Source: JBKPHS01 sp046729975 (lineage in GTDB: Bacteria; Actinomycetota; Thermoleophilia; Solirubrobacterales; Thermoleophilaceae). Taken from it: a stretch of DNA of 21,212 nucleotides. The stretch lies in NCBI GenBank assembly GCA_046729975.1, contig JBKPHS010000005.1, positions 1 to 21,212 on the forward strand, read 5' to 3'. The notes under the pieces are model-generated. The model was not told the origin of the DNA. It did no database searches and saw only the letters and a program-made list of their open reading frames with translations. The translations under genes were made by a program, and so were the position numbers. Positions 1-7,152 of this stretch are shown piece after piece. Positions within the stretch are counted from its first letter, which is position 1. Each line of letters starts with the position of its first letter.

Positions 1-873
1 CGGACCCAGCGGCCGCGTGGCCGACGCCATCTCGCGCCAGGGATCGGCTTCTCGCTCGAGACGGCGTGGGAGCGTCTGGAGCTTCCAGCGGTCGGGGCGC
101 GCGCTCGCTTCGGCAAGCTCGTCCCAGTCGAGCGGCGTCGCGACCGGTGCCTTGGGACGCGGCCGCACGGAGTAGGGCGCAACGGCCGTGTGCGCGTAGG
201 CGTTGCGCTGGATGTCGATGAGGATGCGTCCTTCGCGCTTCGCCTTGCGCTGCTCGGTGGTGAGCCGCTTCGGCTCACGTGCCGCGGCGACCCGTGCGAG
301 GTCGCGAGCGAAGGCGCGCACCGCGTCGAAGTCCTGCCGGCGCTGGAGCGGCGCCACGACGTGATAGCCCCGCGAGCCTGTGGCCATGGCGAACGGCTCG
401 AGCCCGACGTCGCGCAGCAGGGCGCCAAATTGGAGGGCGGCCCGGCGCACGTCGGCCGTGGTGCCGTCGCTCGGGTCGAGGTCGACGATCAGGCGGTCCG
501 GGCGGTCGAGACGATCGGCGCGGCTGAGCCACCTGTGCAGGGTGATGCACGCCTGGTTCGCCAGGTACACGAGCGTGGCGGGGTCGGAGGCCATCACGTG
601 TTCGACCGTGCCTCCTCGCTTGCCTACCTCGACTCGCTCGATCCAGTCCGGGAAATGGCCCGAGGCCTTCTGCTGGATGATGCGCTGGCCGTTGATGCCG
701 TCGGGGTAGCGCTCGAGGTTGAGGGGGCGTCCTTCGACGTGGGGGAGCATGAAGTCCGCGACGGCCTCGTAGTAACGGGCGAGGTCCAGCTTCGTGATCC
801 CGTCCGGGAACAGCGGCTTGTGGGGCCGCGAGATCTCGACCTCGCGGCCGGCACTCTCGATGGTCACGGTCAC
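1..873 (-). CDS. ligD: LigD-type NHEJ primase-polymerase (3' end outside window)
   Basis: Archaeo-eukaryotic primase-type polymerase that fills or extends ends during non-homologous end joining. I read 291 codons without a stop; the frame leaves the window at position 1. Visible motifs are the N-terminal ISRPHKPLFPDGITK block (residues 14-28), the catalytic DLDP (D131 and D133), then TGSRGYHVV, which follows the usual SGSRGxHV nucleotide-binding motif, and ILIDIQRN with the third acidic residue. The C-terminal part has the typical VAPYSVRPRPKAPVATPLDWDEL stretch in pieces. The family is about 290-310 residues, so only the tail is missing. GTG at 871-873 was chosen because it overlaps the upstream ligase stop as GTGA, implying translational coupling; a second GTG lies two codons later. 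The polymerase is not fused to the ligase. A Ku gene may lie just beyond the left edge, but that is inference. Confidence 0.9.
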   Translation of the reverse strand, partial: MTVTIESAGREVEISRPHKPLFPDGITKLDLARYYEAVADFMLPHVEGRPLNLERYPDGINGQRIIQQKASGHFPDWIERVEVGKRGGTVEHVMASDPATLVYLANQACITLHRWLSRADRLDRPDRLIVDLDPSDGTTADVRRAALQFGALLRDVGLEPFAMATGSRGYHVVAPLQRRQDFDAVRAFARDLARVAAAREPKRLTTEQRKAKREGRILIDIQRNAYAHTAVAPYSVRPRPKAPVATPLDWDELAEASARPDRWKLQTLPRRLEREADPWREMASATRPLGP

Positions 874-1823
874 GCCGGCACCTCGCGGACGACCTCACGA
901 GCCGGCTTGTCGGTGCGCAGCCCGAGATAGCGCGGGTGCCGGAGCTTGCCGTCGCGCGTCCACTCGGTGAAGCCGATCTGAGCCACGAGCTCGGGCTCCG
1001 CCCAGCGGGCAGCGCGCGGGAGCCTGTCTGCGGAGAACGGAGGGTCGGGCCGCTCGCGCTTCTCGAGCTCGTCGCCGAGGAGCTCGAGCGTCGCCGTGTC
1101 GAAGCCCGTCCCGACCTTGCCGGCGTAGCGCAGCTCGTCGCCGTCCCAGTAGCCCACGAGCAGCGCGCCGAACCGCTGCCGGCTGCCCTTCGGCGCCGTC
1201 CAGCCGCCGATCACGAGCTCCTGGGCGTGGGTGCACTTGAACTTCAGCCAGTCGCGGGAGCGCGTTGCCGCGTAGGGGCTGTCGGCCCGCTTGGCGATCA
1301 CGCCCTCCCAGCCACGTTCGCAAGCCTGCTTGAAGTAGGTCTCGCCGTCGCCGGTCCGGTGAGCCGTGAAGCGGATGCGGCCGCGCCACTGGAGCGCGTC
1401 GCGGAGCTCGCGCTTGCGCTCGCGGAGCGGGCGCGGGCGCAGGTTGCGGCCGTCGAGCTCGAGCAGATCGAACACGTAGTAGTAGACGGCCACGCGACTG
1501 CGGCGCGCAAGCTCCCGGTCGCGTGTCTGCATGCGGTGCTGTAGGCGCTCGAAGCTCGTAGCCCCGTTCTTGAAGGCGACGACCTCGCCGTCGGCGATCA
1601 GATCGGGCCCGGCACTCGAGAGCGCGTCCACGAGCTCCGGATAGCTGCGGTCAAGCGTCTGGCCGCTGCGGGAGAGGAGCCGTACACGCCCGCCCGAACG
1701 GATCGCGCCGCAGCGGATGCCGTCGAACTTGCGCTCGAATATCCAGTTCGGATCGGAGAAGGCCCGATCGACGAGCACAGCCTTCATCGGGGAGTAGCCG
1801 CCCATCCCCACTGCGTTACCCAC
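870..1823 (-). CDS. ligD: ATP-dependent DNA ligase, NHEJ LigD-ligase type
   Basis: Seals double-strand breaks in the Ku/LigD end-joining pathway using ATP. The 317-residue protein has the nucleotidyltransferase motif I as RKFDGIR with the adenylated lysine at K32. Motifs III-V follow, including YYVFDLLELDG, EGVIAKR and DWLKFKC. The C-terminal OB-fold region contains VIGGWTAPKG and YAGKVGTGFD. It carries only the ligase and OB domains; the polymerase is the next gene and no phosphoesterase domain is present. The first in-frame start is GTG at 1821-1823; ATG at 1803-1805 and ATG at 1785-1787 are alternatives, and conservation begins near YSPMKAVLVD. Its stop overlaps the polymerase start by four bases. 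A 27-base gap separates it from the small gene upstream, so it could belong to a longer run. Confidence 0.92.
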   Translation of the reverse strand: MGNAVGMGGYSPMKAVLVDRAFSDPNWIFERKFDGIRCGAIRSGGRVRLLSRSGQTLDRSYPELVDALSSAGPDLIADGEVVAFKNGATSFERLQHRMQTRDRELARRSRVAVYYYVFDLLELDGRNLRPRPLRERKRELRDALQWRGRIRFTAHRTGDGETYFKQACERGWEGVIAKRADSPYAATRSRDWLKFKCTHAQELVIGGWTAPKGSRQRFGALLVGYWDGDELRYAGKVGTGFDTATLELLGDELEKRERPDPPFSADRLPRAARWAEPELVAQIGFTEWTRDGKLRHPRYLGLRTDKPAREVVREVPA

Positions 1824-1850
1824 CCCTCACGCGATCACACCGCCTTTGGC

Positions 1851-2210
1851 TCAGTCGGCGTGCGCGCGGCGAAGGGCCGCGGCCTGGCCCCCGTCCATCC
1901 AGATCTCCCAGCGCCCCGAGTCCGACTCGCGCTCGCCAAAGAAGCGGTAGGGACGGCGCCCGCCGAACTCGGTGTGACGCAGGTGCGAGACACCTCCGAG
2001 AACCGATGCGATGCGCCGCCGCGGCCAGCCCAGTGCATCCTCCACATCGGGGAAGGTCCGCGCGACCCCGGGGGTCCGCGCCAGCTCGTCGAGCAGAGCT
2101 CCCATAAGCTGGCTGCAGCGGTCGCGAAACCGGGCGATCTCGCCGGCGTCCACCATCGCGTTGTGCGGCGCGTGCTCCGTGGTGAGAATTGTGCTCGCCG
2201 TCAACGGCAC
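1851..2210 (-). CDS. Small winged-helix-like protein of unknown function
   Basis: A 119-residue protein I do not firmly recognise. The region from FRDRCSQLMGALLDEL through EDALGWPRRRIASVLGGV and the RRPYRFF / GRWEIWMDGG end reads like a winged helix: helices, then a hairpin with aromatics. The pattern resembles the actinobacterial DUF6416 family from memory, which is tentative. The GTG start at 2208-2210 follows the permease stop by one base, suggesting coupling. An internal ATG with MVDAGEIARF is an equally good start, because residues 1-18 look unstructured and no clear Shine-Dalgarno is seen for either. It lies between the exporter genes and the end-joining ligase, so it may belong to either group. 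A DNA-binding role is inferred only from the fold guess. Confidence 0.6.
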   Translation of the reverse strand: MPLTASTILTTEHAPHNAMVDAGEIARFRDRCSQLMGALLDELARTPGVARTFPDVEDALGWPRRRIASVLGGVSHLRHTEFGGRRPYRFFGERESDSGRWEIWMDGGQAAALRRAHAD

Positions 2211-2211
2211 A

Positions 2212-3036
2212 TCATGCGACGTCCCGGCGTCGAAGCAGGAACCCGGAAAGTGCGACGAAGCCGGCGATGAAGGCGACGAGCACCGTCAATGCCTGCATGC
2301 TGTCGACGAACGGCCCAGCGAAGGAGCCCGGCCCGCTCGACTCGATCGACGCCACCGAGGCTCCGAGCGACGTTGCGATCGAGTATCCGTTGGCGCGTAG
2401 GAAGACGTCGGTGAGCGGTTCAAGCACGCTGACGCTGTCGGCGAAAGCGCTCAAGAGTCCCTCGATCACGAGGGCGTAGAGGATGCCGACGCCGATCGCA
2501 AGCGACGTCCCGCGCGTGACGACGCCGAGCAGCACCCCCAGCGCCGCCCAAACCGCCAGGATCAGCCAGCCCGCCGCCACTGCACGCACGAGCAGCCAGG
2601 CGGACGGCCAGCTAACGGCTGCGTCCTCGATCTGCGCGATCACGTAACTGGCAACCGCGCCCGCGGCGAACAGCGTAAGTACGAACGGGACGAGCACGAT
2701 GCCGAGCGCCACCAGCTTGGCGGTGAACACCCTAAGCCTGCCGGGACGTTGCGTGAACAGTGTCTTCAGCGTGCCCCAGCCGTACTCGCTGCCGAGCGCA
2801 AACACCCCGAGCATCAGCGCGAAGACTCCGCCGAAGAACGGGAACCCTTCGATCAGGTTCCCGGCCAGGGACTGGGGCAGCAATTGACCGACTCCGCCCG
2901 GGGCGTCCTCCGGATCGAGCGCGTACGGGATGACGTAGGCGAAGAAGACGCCGAGCGACGTCCAGATGCCGAGCAGGATCCAGGTCGCAGCGCGCTTTCG
3001 CAGCACCAATAGCTCGGCGGTCACGTTCCGTGTCAT
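2212..3036 (-). CDS. ABC-2 type transporter permease
   Basis: Membrane subunit of an ABC exporter, paired with the ATPase encoded just upstream. The 274-residue protein shows about six hydrophobic segments (roughly 17-37, 63-83, 106-130, 146-176, 178-200, 245-268). It has the ABC-2 hallmark EYGWGTLKTLFTQRPGR after the second segment, which is the coupling region seen in two-gene drug or peptide exporters. It ends with the usual short basic tail LLRRRDVA. Its ATG overlaps the stop of the ATPase gene by ATGA, so the two are certainly co-transcribed. The substrate cannot be read from sequence. The divergent DesK/NarL-type two-component system points to envelope stress, lipid or antimicrobial export, as is common for this gene arrangement; that is inference. 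Confidence 0.88.
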   Translation of the reverse strand: MTRNVTAELLVLRKRAATWILLGIWTSLGVFFAYVIPYALDPEDAPGGVGQLLPQSLAGNLIEGFPFFGGVFALMLGVFALGSEYGWGTLKTLFTQRPGRLRVFTAKLVALGIVLVPFVLTLFAAGAVASYVIAQIEDAAVSWPSAWLLVRAVAAGWLILAVWAALGVLLGVVTRGTSLAIGVGILYALVIEGLLSAFADSVSVLEPLTDVFLRANGYSIATSLGASVASIESSGPGSFAGPFVDSMQALTVLVAFIAGFVALSGFLLRRRDVA

Positions 3037-3968
3037 CGCTGATCGTCTCCACTCGTTGTCAGCTCGAGGAAGACATCCTCGAGCGAGGCTTTCTGGGCGT
3101 AGAGCTCTGACACCGCGATGCCCGCTTGAACGAGCATCTGGTTGATGGTCGGTGCCTCGGCGGTGTCGACGGCCACTTCGAGGAGGCCGTCGATGCGTGT
3201 GACCTCGTCGACCTCTGGAAGGGCGCCAATCAGGCGGGCCGCCTCGGCCAGTGGCTCGGCACGCACGCGCAGGCCGGCTTGGCCGCGCAGCTCCTCGACT
3301 GTTCCCTCGGCCACGAGCGAGCCGTCGCGGATGACGCCGACACGATCGGTTACCTGCTCGATCTCTCCCATCAGGTGGCTCGAGAGCAGGACCGTGCGCC
3401 CGCCCTTGCGGAGCGAGCGTATGAACTCGCGCATTTCGGCCATGCCGGACGGGTCGAGTCCGTTGGTCGGCTCGTCGAGGATCAGGAGCTCAGGGTCCTT
3501 GAGCAGAGCGGCAGCAACGCCGAGGCGTTGCTTCATCCCCTGCGAGTAGGTCGCGAACCCATCGCCCGCGCGGCCGCTCAACCGGACCTCGTCGAGCACC
3601 GCTTCGACGCGATCCTCCGGCGCCCCGGCGTAGCGAGCGAGCACTCGTAGGTTGTCGCGGCCCGAGAGGTAGGGGTAGAAGGCTGGTTCCTCGACCATCG
3701 CCCCGATGCGGGCGAGCCCCTGCGGCGAGCCGGGCGGGGCGGCGAGGACCGTTGCCTGGCCCGATGTCGGTCGCACGAGGCCGAGCAGCATCCGCAGCGT
3801 GGTCGTCTTGCCGGCGCCATTCGGCCCGAGGAAGCCGTACACCTCCCCGCGCCGCACGCGCAGCTCGAGGTCATCGACGGCGACGATCGCATCGCCGTAG
3901 TGCTTAGTGAGCGCGCGTGTCTCGATCACCAGGCCGTTGTCCGTCGTCTGCGAGTTCTTCGGTGTCAT
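3033..3968 (-). CDS. ABC transporter ATP-binding protein
   Basis: Energises the partner permease. The 311-residue protein has Walker A GPNGAGKT at residues 48-55, a Q-loop region with MVEEPAFYPYLSG, the signature as YSQGMKQRLG, Walker B LLILDEPTNGLDP and the H-loop SSHLMGEIE. About 90 residues follow, ending in ASLEDVFLELT, the standard C-terminus of exporter ATPases of the CcmA/DrrA/BcrA group. The signature has Tyr-Ser-Gln in place of the more usual Leu-Ser-x, which is tolerated in this group. The frame is open 29 codons further upstream, but that extension overlaps the divergent control region. ATG at 3966-3968 fits the family N-terminus. No strong ribosome binding site is visible before it. 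It is divergent from the histidine kinase gene. Confidence 0.9.
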   Translation of the reverse strand: MTPKNSQTTDNGLVIETRALTKHYGDAIVAVDDLELRVRRGEVYGFLGPNGAGKTTTLRMLLGLVRPTSGQATVLAAPPGSPQGLARIGAMVEEPAFYPYLSGRDNLRVLARYAGAPEDRVEAVLDEVRLSGRAGDGFATYSQGMKQRLGVAAALLKDPELLILDEPTNGLDPSGMAEMREFIRSLRKGGRTVLLSSHLMGEIEQVTDRVGVIRDGSLVAEGTVEELRGQAGLRVRAEPLAEAARLIGALPEVDEVTRIDGLLEVAVDTAEAPTINQMLVQAGIAVSELYAQKASLEDVFLELTTSGDDQR

Positions 3969-4020
3969 GCCGGCAACGGTAGGCGCGGCAGCGTGTTCCG
4001 AAAACGCCTCAGGAGAGGAT

Positions 4021-4070
4021 TTCGTCGTACCCCCTGGGAGGGACCAGCGGTCCACCGTGGGGACGACTTC
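4021..4070. promoter_or_regulatory. Nested inverted repeats in the ABC / two-component divergent region
   Basis: The roughly 135-base gap between the ABC ATPase start and the kinase start contains a perfect inverted repeat, GGACC-AGC-GGTCC, at 4041-4053. It is flanked by a looser outer pair: GTCGTaCCCC at 4024-4033 and GGGGACGAC at 4059-4067. The symmetry and the position between divergent genes suggest an operator for the NarL-type regulator. This is a visual finding, and no binding data can be inferred. Confidence 0.4.
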
Positions 4071-4103
4071 GGCGCGCCAGGCGAGCGCTACGCTCGACTC
4101 GAA

Positions 4104-5276
4104 GTGACCGCGTCAGCTCCAACCCGCAAGAACCTGCTGCTCGACGCCGCGATCGCCGTCGGGGTGTTCGCGGCGTCGCTCGGGGTGCTGGCGGCGCCGG
4201 AGACCTCGGGCGACGTCGATGCGATCGGGGTGCTCCTCAGCGCGCTCGCCTCGCTGCCATTGGCCGCTCGACGCATCGCGCCGCTTTCCGTGTTCGTGCT
4301 GACGGCTGTCTCCAGCACCGCGCTGTACGGAATCGCTGCACCGGCCGGGCCGCCAATCGGGCCGACGCTCGCGCTCTACTGGCTGGCAGCTGCCGGCGCG
4401 GAATCACGCGCCCGCGCCCGGCTCACGTTGGCGCTCGTGATCGTCCTGCTGGCCGCGCATGTCGCTGCGTCCGGGCTGGCCACGGATTCCTTCCCCGGCC
4501 CGGAGATCCTGTTCGGGGTCCTCCTATGGGGCGGGGCGTGGCTTGCCGGCGAACGGACCCGTCTGCGTCGCGAGCGAATGGCCGCCCTCGAGGAACGCGC
4601 CCTGCGCGCGGAGCGCGAGGCCGAGCGCGAGCGCCGGCTGGCCGCGGCCGAAGAGCGCGGGCGCATCGCCCGCGACCTGCACGACTCGGCAGGGCACGCG
4701 ATCAACACGATCCTCGTCCACGCGGGACTGGGGCGCCTTCAGACCGAACGCGACCCCGAGGGCGCGCGCGAAGCCTTCCAGACCATCGAGGAGCTCGCGC
4801 GCGAGACCTTGGGGGAGATCGACCAGATGGTGCGTGTCCTGCGCGATGACGCCTCGCCCTCAGAGGGCCGCGACGATGTGGAGCCGCCACCCGGCCTCGC
4901 CGCCCTCGACGGGCTCGTCGAGCGACACACGGCGGCAGGCCTCCGCGTGACGACCACGATCCACGGGGATCGCCGTCCGCTCCCCCCGGGCGTCGACCGA
5001 GGCGCCTACCGCATCATCCAGGAGGCGCTCACCAACTCTGCCCGCCACGGCGACGGCAGTGCGCAGGTTGAGCTTGCCTTCGGGCCGAGCGCGCTCGAGG
5101 TCACCGTCGCTAATCCGCTCAGCAGCGATCGGGCTGCCCGCGCCAACGGGGGCGGACACGGAGTCATCGGCATGCGCGAGCGCGCGGCCCTACTCGGCGG
5201 CAGTCTGGAGGCGGGCGCCCATAACGGCCGTTTCGAGGTGCACGCGCGCCTCCCCTTCGTCGATAACCGGGCATGA
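4104..5276 (+). CDS. Sensor histidine kinase, HisKA_3 (DesK/LiaS-like)
   Basis: Membrane sensor that autophosphorylates and passes phosphate to the response regulator encoded next to it. The 390-residue protein from GTG 4104 begins with about five to six hydrophobic segments (first NLLLDAAIAVGVFAASLGVL, last ILFGVLLWGGAWLAG) and almost no extracytoplasmic domain. A charged coiled coil of Arg/Glu repeats follows, then the HisKA_3 phosphoacceptor RDLHDSAGHAI with His193, and the HATPase N box (IIQEALTNSARHG) and G box (GGGHGVIGMRERAALLGG). The frame is open back to 3900, but that part is Arg-rich, overlaps the divergent ABC gene and contains the putative operator. GTG 4104 is therefore preferred; GTG 3993 is possible. 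The stop overlaps the regulator start as ATGA. Confidence 0.88.
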   Translation: MTASAPTRKNLLLDAAIAVGVFAASLGVLAAPETSGDVDAIGVLLSALASLPLAARRIAPLSVFVLTAVSSTALYGIAAPAGPPIGPTLALYWLAAAGAESRARARLTLALVIVLLAAHVAASGLATDSFPGPEILFGVLLWGGAWLAGERTRLRRERMAALEERALRAEREAERERRLAAAEERGRIARDLHDSAGHAINTILVHAGLGRLQTERDPEGAREAFQTIEELARETLGEIDQMVRVLRDDASPSEGRDDVEPPPGLAALDGLVERHTAAGLRVTTTIHGDRRPLPPGVDRGAYRIIQEALTNSARHGDGSAQVELAFGPSALEVTVANPLSSDRAARANGGGHGVIGMRERAALLGGSLEAGAHNGRFEVHARLPFVDNRA

Positions 5277-5953
5277 GCCAGCCGCGCGTGCGAGTGCTGA
5301 TCGTCGACGACGACGACCTGATGCGCGCCGGCCTCCGCGGGGTGCTCTCGAGCGACGAGGCGATCGACGTGGTCGGCGAGGCGGCCGACGGACGCGACGC
5401 GGCATACCGCACGCGGCTGCTGCAGCCAGACATCGTCCTGATGGACGTTCGCATGCCCGACCTCGACGGTATCTCCGCCACCCGCGAGCTGCTGGCCACC
5501 TTCCCGGAGCTGAAGGTCGTGATCCTGACCACCTTCGAGCAGGACGAGTACATCTTCGGCGCCCTCAGCGCCGGCGCCTCAGGATTCCTCCTCAAGCGAA
5601 CCAAGCCGGAGGAGCTGATCGCCGCCATCCATACGATCGCCGCCGGCGACTCGCTGCTCTCGCCGTCGGTCACCAGCCGCGTCATCGAGCGTATGGCCGG
5701 GGAGCCTCCGCCCGACGCGGTACGCGATGCCCGCCTGGCCGACCTCACACCGCGTGAGCGCGAGGTGCTCGCGCTCGTAGCACGAGGCCTCTCGAACGCA
5801 GAGATCGCCGGCGCGCTCGTCATCGAGGAATCGACGGTCAAGACCCACGTCAAGCGCATACTCGCCAAGCTGCGCGTCCGCGACCGCGTCCAAGCCGTGA
5901 TCTTCGCCTACGAGAGCGGCCTGACCCAGGCGGGCTCCGACCGGCACGGCTGA
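5273..5953 (+). CDS. Response regulator, NarL/LuxR family
   Basis: DNA-binding partner of the adjacent kinase. The 226-residue protein has a receiver domain with the acidic cluster VDDDD at residues 11-15, the phosphoacceptor D58 in VLMDVRMPDLDG, T86/T87 in ILTTFE and K108 in GFLLKR, all the residues needed for phosphotransfer. A linker of about 35 residues leads to a LuxR-type helix-turn-helix: LTPREREVLALVARGLSN, then AEIAGALVIEESTVKTHVK and ILAKLRVRDRVQAV. Length and order are standard. ATG at 5273 overlaps the kinase stop (ATGA). The likely target is the divergent ABC exporter and its own operon through the inverted repeats at 4021-4070. That target is inferred from gene arrangement only. 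Confidence 0.93.
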   Translation: MSQPRVRVLIVDDDDLMRAGLRGVLSSDEAIDVVGEAADGRDAAYRTRLLQPDIVLMDVRMPDLDGISATRELLATFPELKVVILTTFEQDEYIFGALSAGASGFLLKRTKPEELIAAIHTIAAGDSLLSPSVTSRVIERMAGEPPPDAVRDARLADLTPREREVLALVARGLSNAEIAGALVIEESTVKTHVKRILAKLRVRDRVQAVIFAYESGLTQAGSDRHG

Positions 5954-6032
5954 GCGGCGATCTCTGTGAGGGCCGGACATACTTCGCGCCCAACGGCGGC
6001 TCCGCGCGGGTCGAGAACGAGAGGGAGGGACG

Positions 6033-6359
6033 ATGCCGCTCTATCTATCGAGGTTCAGCTACACGCCGGAGACGTGGGCCAGGCTGATCGCCAATCCAGA
6101 GGACCGCCGAAAGGCCGCCCAGTCATACATCGAGTCGGTCGGCGGGAAGCTCCACGGATTCTGGTACGCGTTCGGCGAACACGACGGTTACAACCTGTGG
6201 GAGGCCCCCGACAACGTGTCGATGGCTGCGGTTGCGCTGGCGATCAGCGGCGGCGGTGCGCTCAGCTCGCTCGAAACGACTGTCCTCCTGACAGTCGACG
6301 AAACGATGGATGCCCTGCGCAAGGCCGAGCAAGTCCAGTATCGAGCGCCCGGCGAGTAG
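6033..6359 (+). CDS. GYD domain-containing protein
   Basis: A 108-residue protein of the GYD family (small ferredoxin-like alpha/beta proteins, role unknown). The hallmark is FGEHDGYNLWEAPDN, in which HDGYNLWE is the family's D-x-Y-x-x-x-x-x core. MPLYLSRFSYTPETWARLI at the N-terminus matches the usual 'fsyT.e.w..l..nP.dR..a' opening. The start is well supported: GGGAGGG at 6023-6029 sits a few bases before ATG 6033. It lies 79 bases after the response regulator, so it is not clearly in that operon. Its stop is six bases from the stop of the oppositely oriented 54-residue gene. No enzymatic activity can be claimed. Confidence 0.85.
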   Translation: MPLYLSRFSYTPETWARLIANPEDRRKAAQSYIESVGGKLHGFWYAFGEHDGYNLWEAPDNVSMAAVALAISGGGALSSLETTVLLTVDETMDALRKAEQVQYRAPGE

Positions 6360-6365
6360 CGGCGC

Positions 6366-6530
6366 TTAGCGGTCGCCGCCGGTGAGCGTGTCGCCGGGCG
6401 GGGTTGGGTGATCGACCGCCGCCTGCTTCCTCGCGAGCTTCTTGGCCTGCTTCTCCTGCCGCCGCTCGATGAGCCTGCGTTCGCGGTTGAGCTTCGCCAT
6501 CGTGGTCTTTCTCTTGCTGCTCGAGGCCAT
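6366..6530 (-). CDS. Very basic 54-residue protein
   Basis: Short gene, easily missed by length cut-offs. It starts MASSSKRKTTMAKLNRERR and continues as a helix rich in Arg, Lys, Glu and Gln (IERRQEKQAKKLARKQAAVD). It ends with a flexible tail, HPTPPGDTLTGGDR, and a TAA stop at 6366-6368. Support comes from the strong Shine-Dalgarno AGGAG (complement of 6538-6542) seven bases before the ATG at 6528-6530, a clean stop and a sensible amphipathic composition. I recall similar short basic proteins from soil Thermoleophilia, but I know no function. The charge pattern suggests an RNA-, ribosome- or DNA-associated helix; that is inference. It converges on the GYD gene with only six bases between stop codons. 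Confidence 0.72.
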   Translation of the reverse strand: MASSSKRKTTMAKLNRERRLIERRQEKQAKKLARKQAAVDHPTPPGDTLTGGDR

Positions 6531-6537
6531 GGGTGTT

Positions 6538-6542
6538 CTCCT
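6538..6542 (-). promoter_or_regulatory. Ribosome binding site deciding the 54-residue gene
   Basis: On the minus strand the sequence reads AGGAG followed by seven bases and ATG at 6530. It is one of the clearest Shine-Dalgarno sites in the window and the main argument that the short basic frame is translated. Confidence 0.7.
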
Positions 6543-6694
6543 ATGTGTCGAGTTTCGAGCGCGTCGATGACGCGCAAGTCATTCGGGATGGAGCCCGGGC
6601 GCAGATCGCGTCCCCTAGTTCTGCGGATGCGTCCCGGTCCTGCTGCGTACGGAGCTGCCGCGGCGGGCGCACGCGGGTCTCCGTCGCTGGTCGA

Positions 6695-6752
6695 GTGAGG
6701 GGGACTCTAGTGCGCTGGACGTTCGCGGGTGCCAGGACCTCGGCCCCCTCAC
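6695..6752 (-). terminator. Long-loop inverted repeat at the end of the VOC gene
   Basis: GTGAGGGGG at 6695-6703 and CCCCCTCAC at 6744-6752 are perfect nine-base complements separated by 40 bases; the right arm includes the VOC stop codon. The RNA could fold just after the VOC reading frame and act as a 3' stem. There is no T-run, so a classical intrinsic terminator is not shown. The rest of 6531-6748 holds nothing else I can support apart from the upstream region of the 54-residue gene. Confidence 0.3.
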
Positions 6753-7108
6753 CCGTACGGCGCATAGCGGTGGTGCAGCATCAGGTCGTTTCCATCTGGA
6801 TCGGTGAAGAACGCCATGTGGCAGACGCCGGTATCGAGCGTCTCACCGGCGAAGGTGACTCCCTTGGCCTCCAGGTCGGCGCGCGCAGCGTCGACGTCCT
6901 CGACATGAAGCGCAAGGTGTCCGTTCTTCTGGGGCGCGAACTGCATGCCGACTCGCTCCGGCTCCCAGATGCCTAGGCAGGTATCGCCCGCCCAGAACTC
7001 GAACTGTGCGCGCTCATCGGAGCGTAGCCCGAGGGTTTCGCCGTAGAAGCGCCGTGAGCGCTCCGAGTCCTGTGACGGGATGGCGACGAAGTCGAGCTTG
7101 GTGATCAT
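6749..7108 (-). CDS. VOC-fold (glyoxalase/bleomycin-resistance-like) protein
   Basis: A 119-residue vicinal-oxygen-chelate protein made of two beta-alpha-beta-beta-beta halves. The first half has MITKLDFVAIPSQD, then RSRRFYGETLGLR and FEFWAGDTCLGIWEP; the second has GHLALHVEDVDAARADLEA and MAFFTDPDGNDLMLHHRY. The family metal ligands are not all present. Where glyoxalase I has a first-strand His this protein has Phe7, and where the last-strand Glu is expected (DPDGN..EL) it has DPDGNDLMLHH. The substrate is therefore unknown and it may not be a classical glyoxalase. ATG 7106-7108 was chosen because AAAGGA lies nine bases upstream and the fold begins there, although the frame is open to 7411. 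It is divergent from the AraC-type gene with 44 bases between. Confidence 0.85.
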   Translation of the reverse strand: MITKLDFVAIPSQDSERSRRFYGETLGLRSDERAQFEFWAGDTCLGIWEPERVGMQFAPQKNGHLALHVEDVDAARADLEAKGVTFAGETLDTGVCHMAFFTDPDGNDLMLHHRYAPYG

Positions 7109-7152
7109 CGGTTGATCGTCCTTTCGTTGCGGGAAGCCACCTAGGTCATGCC

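Noticed and set aside
190..930. Plus-strand frame opposite the NHEJ polymerase and ligase end
   Set aside because: The minus strand carries DLDP, TGSRGYHVV and the GTGA coupling, so the plus-strand frame is a shadow.
3969..4055. 29-codon N-terminal extension of the ABC ATPase
   Set aside because: It would cover the divergent control region and inverted repeats and does not resemble the start of any ABC ATPase.
3900..4103. Upstream extension of the histidine kinase frame
   Set aside because: Arg-rich, overlaps the ABC gene, and precedes the first membrane segment by too much; GTG 4104 gives a normal kinase N-terminus.
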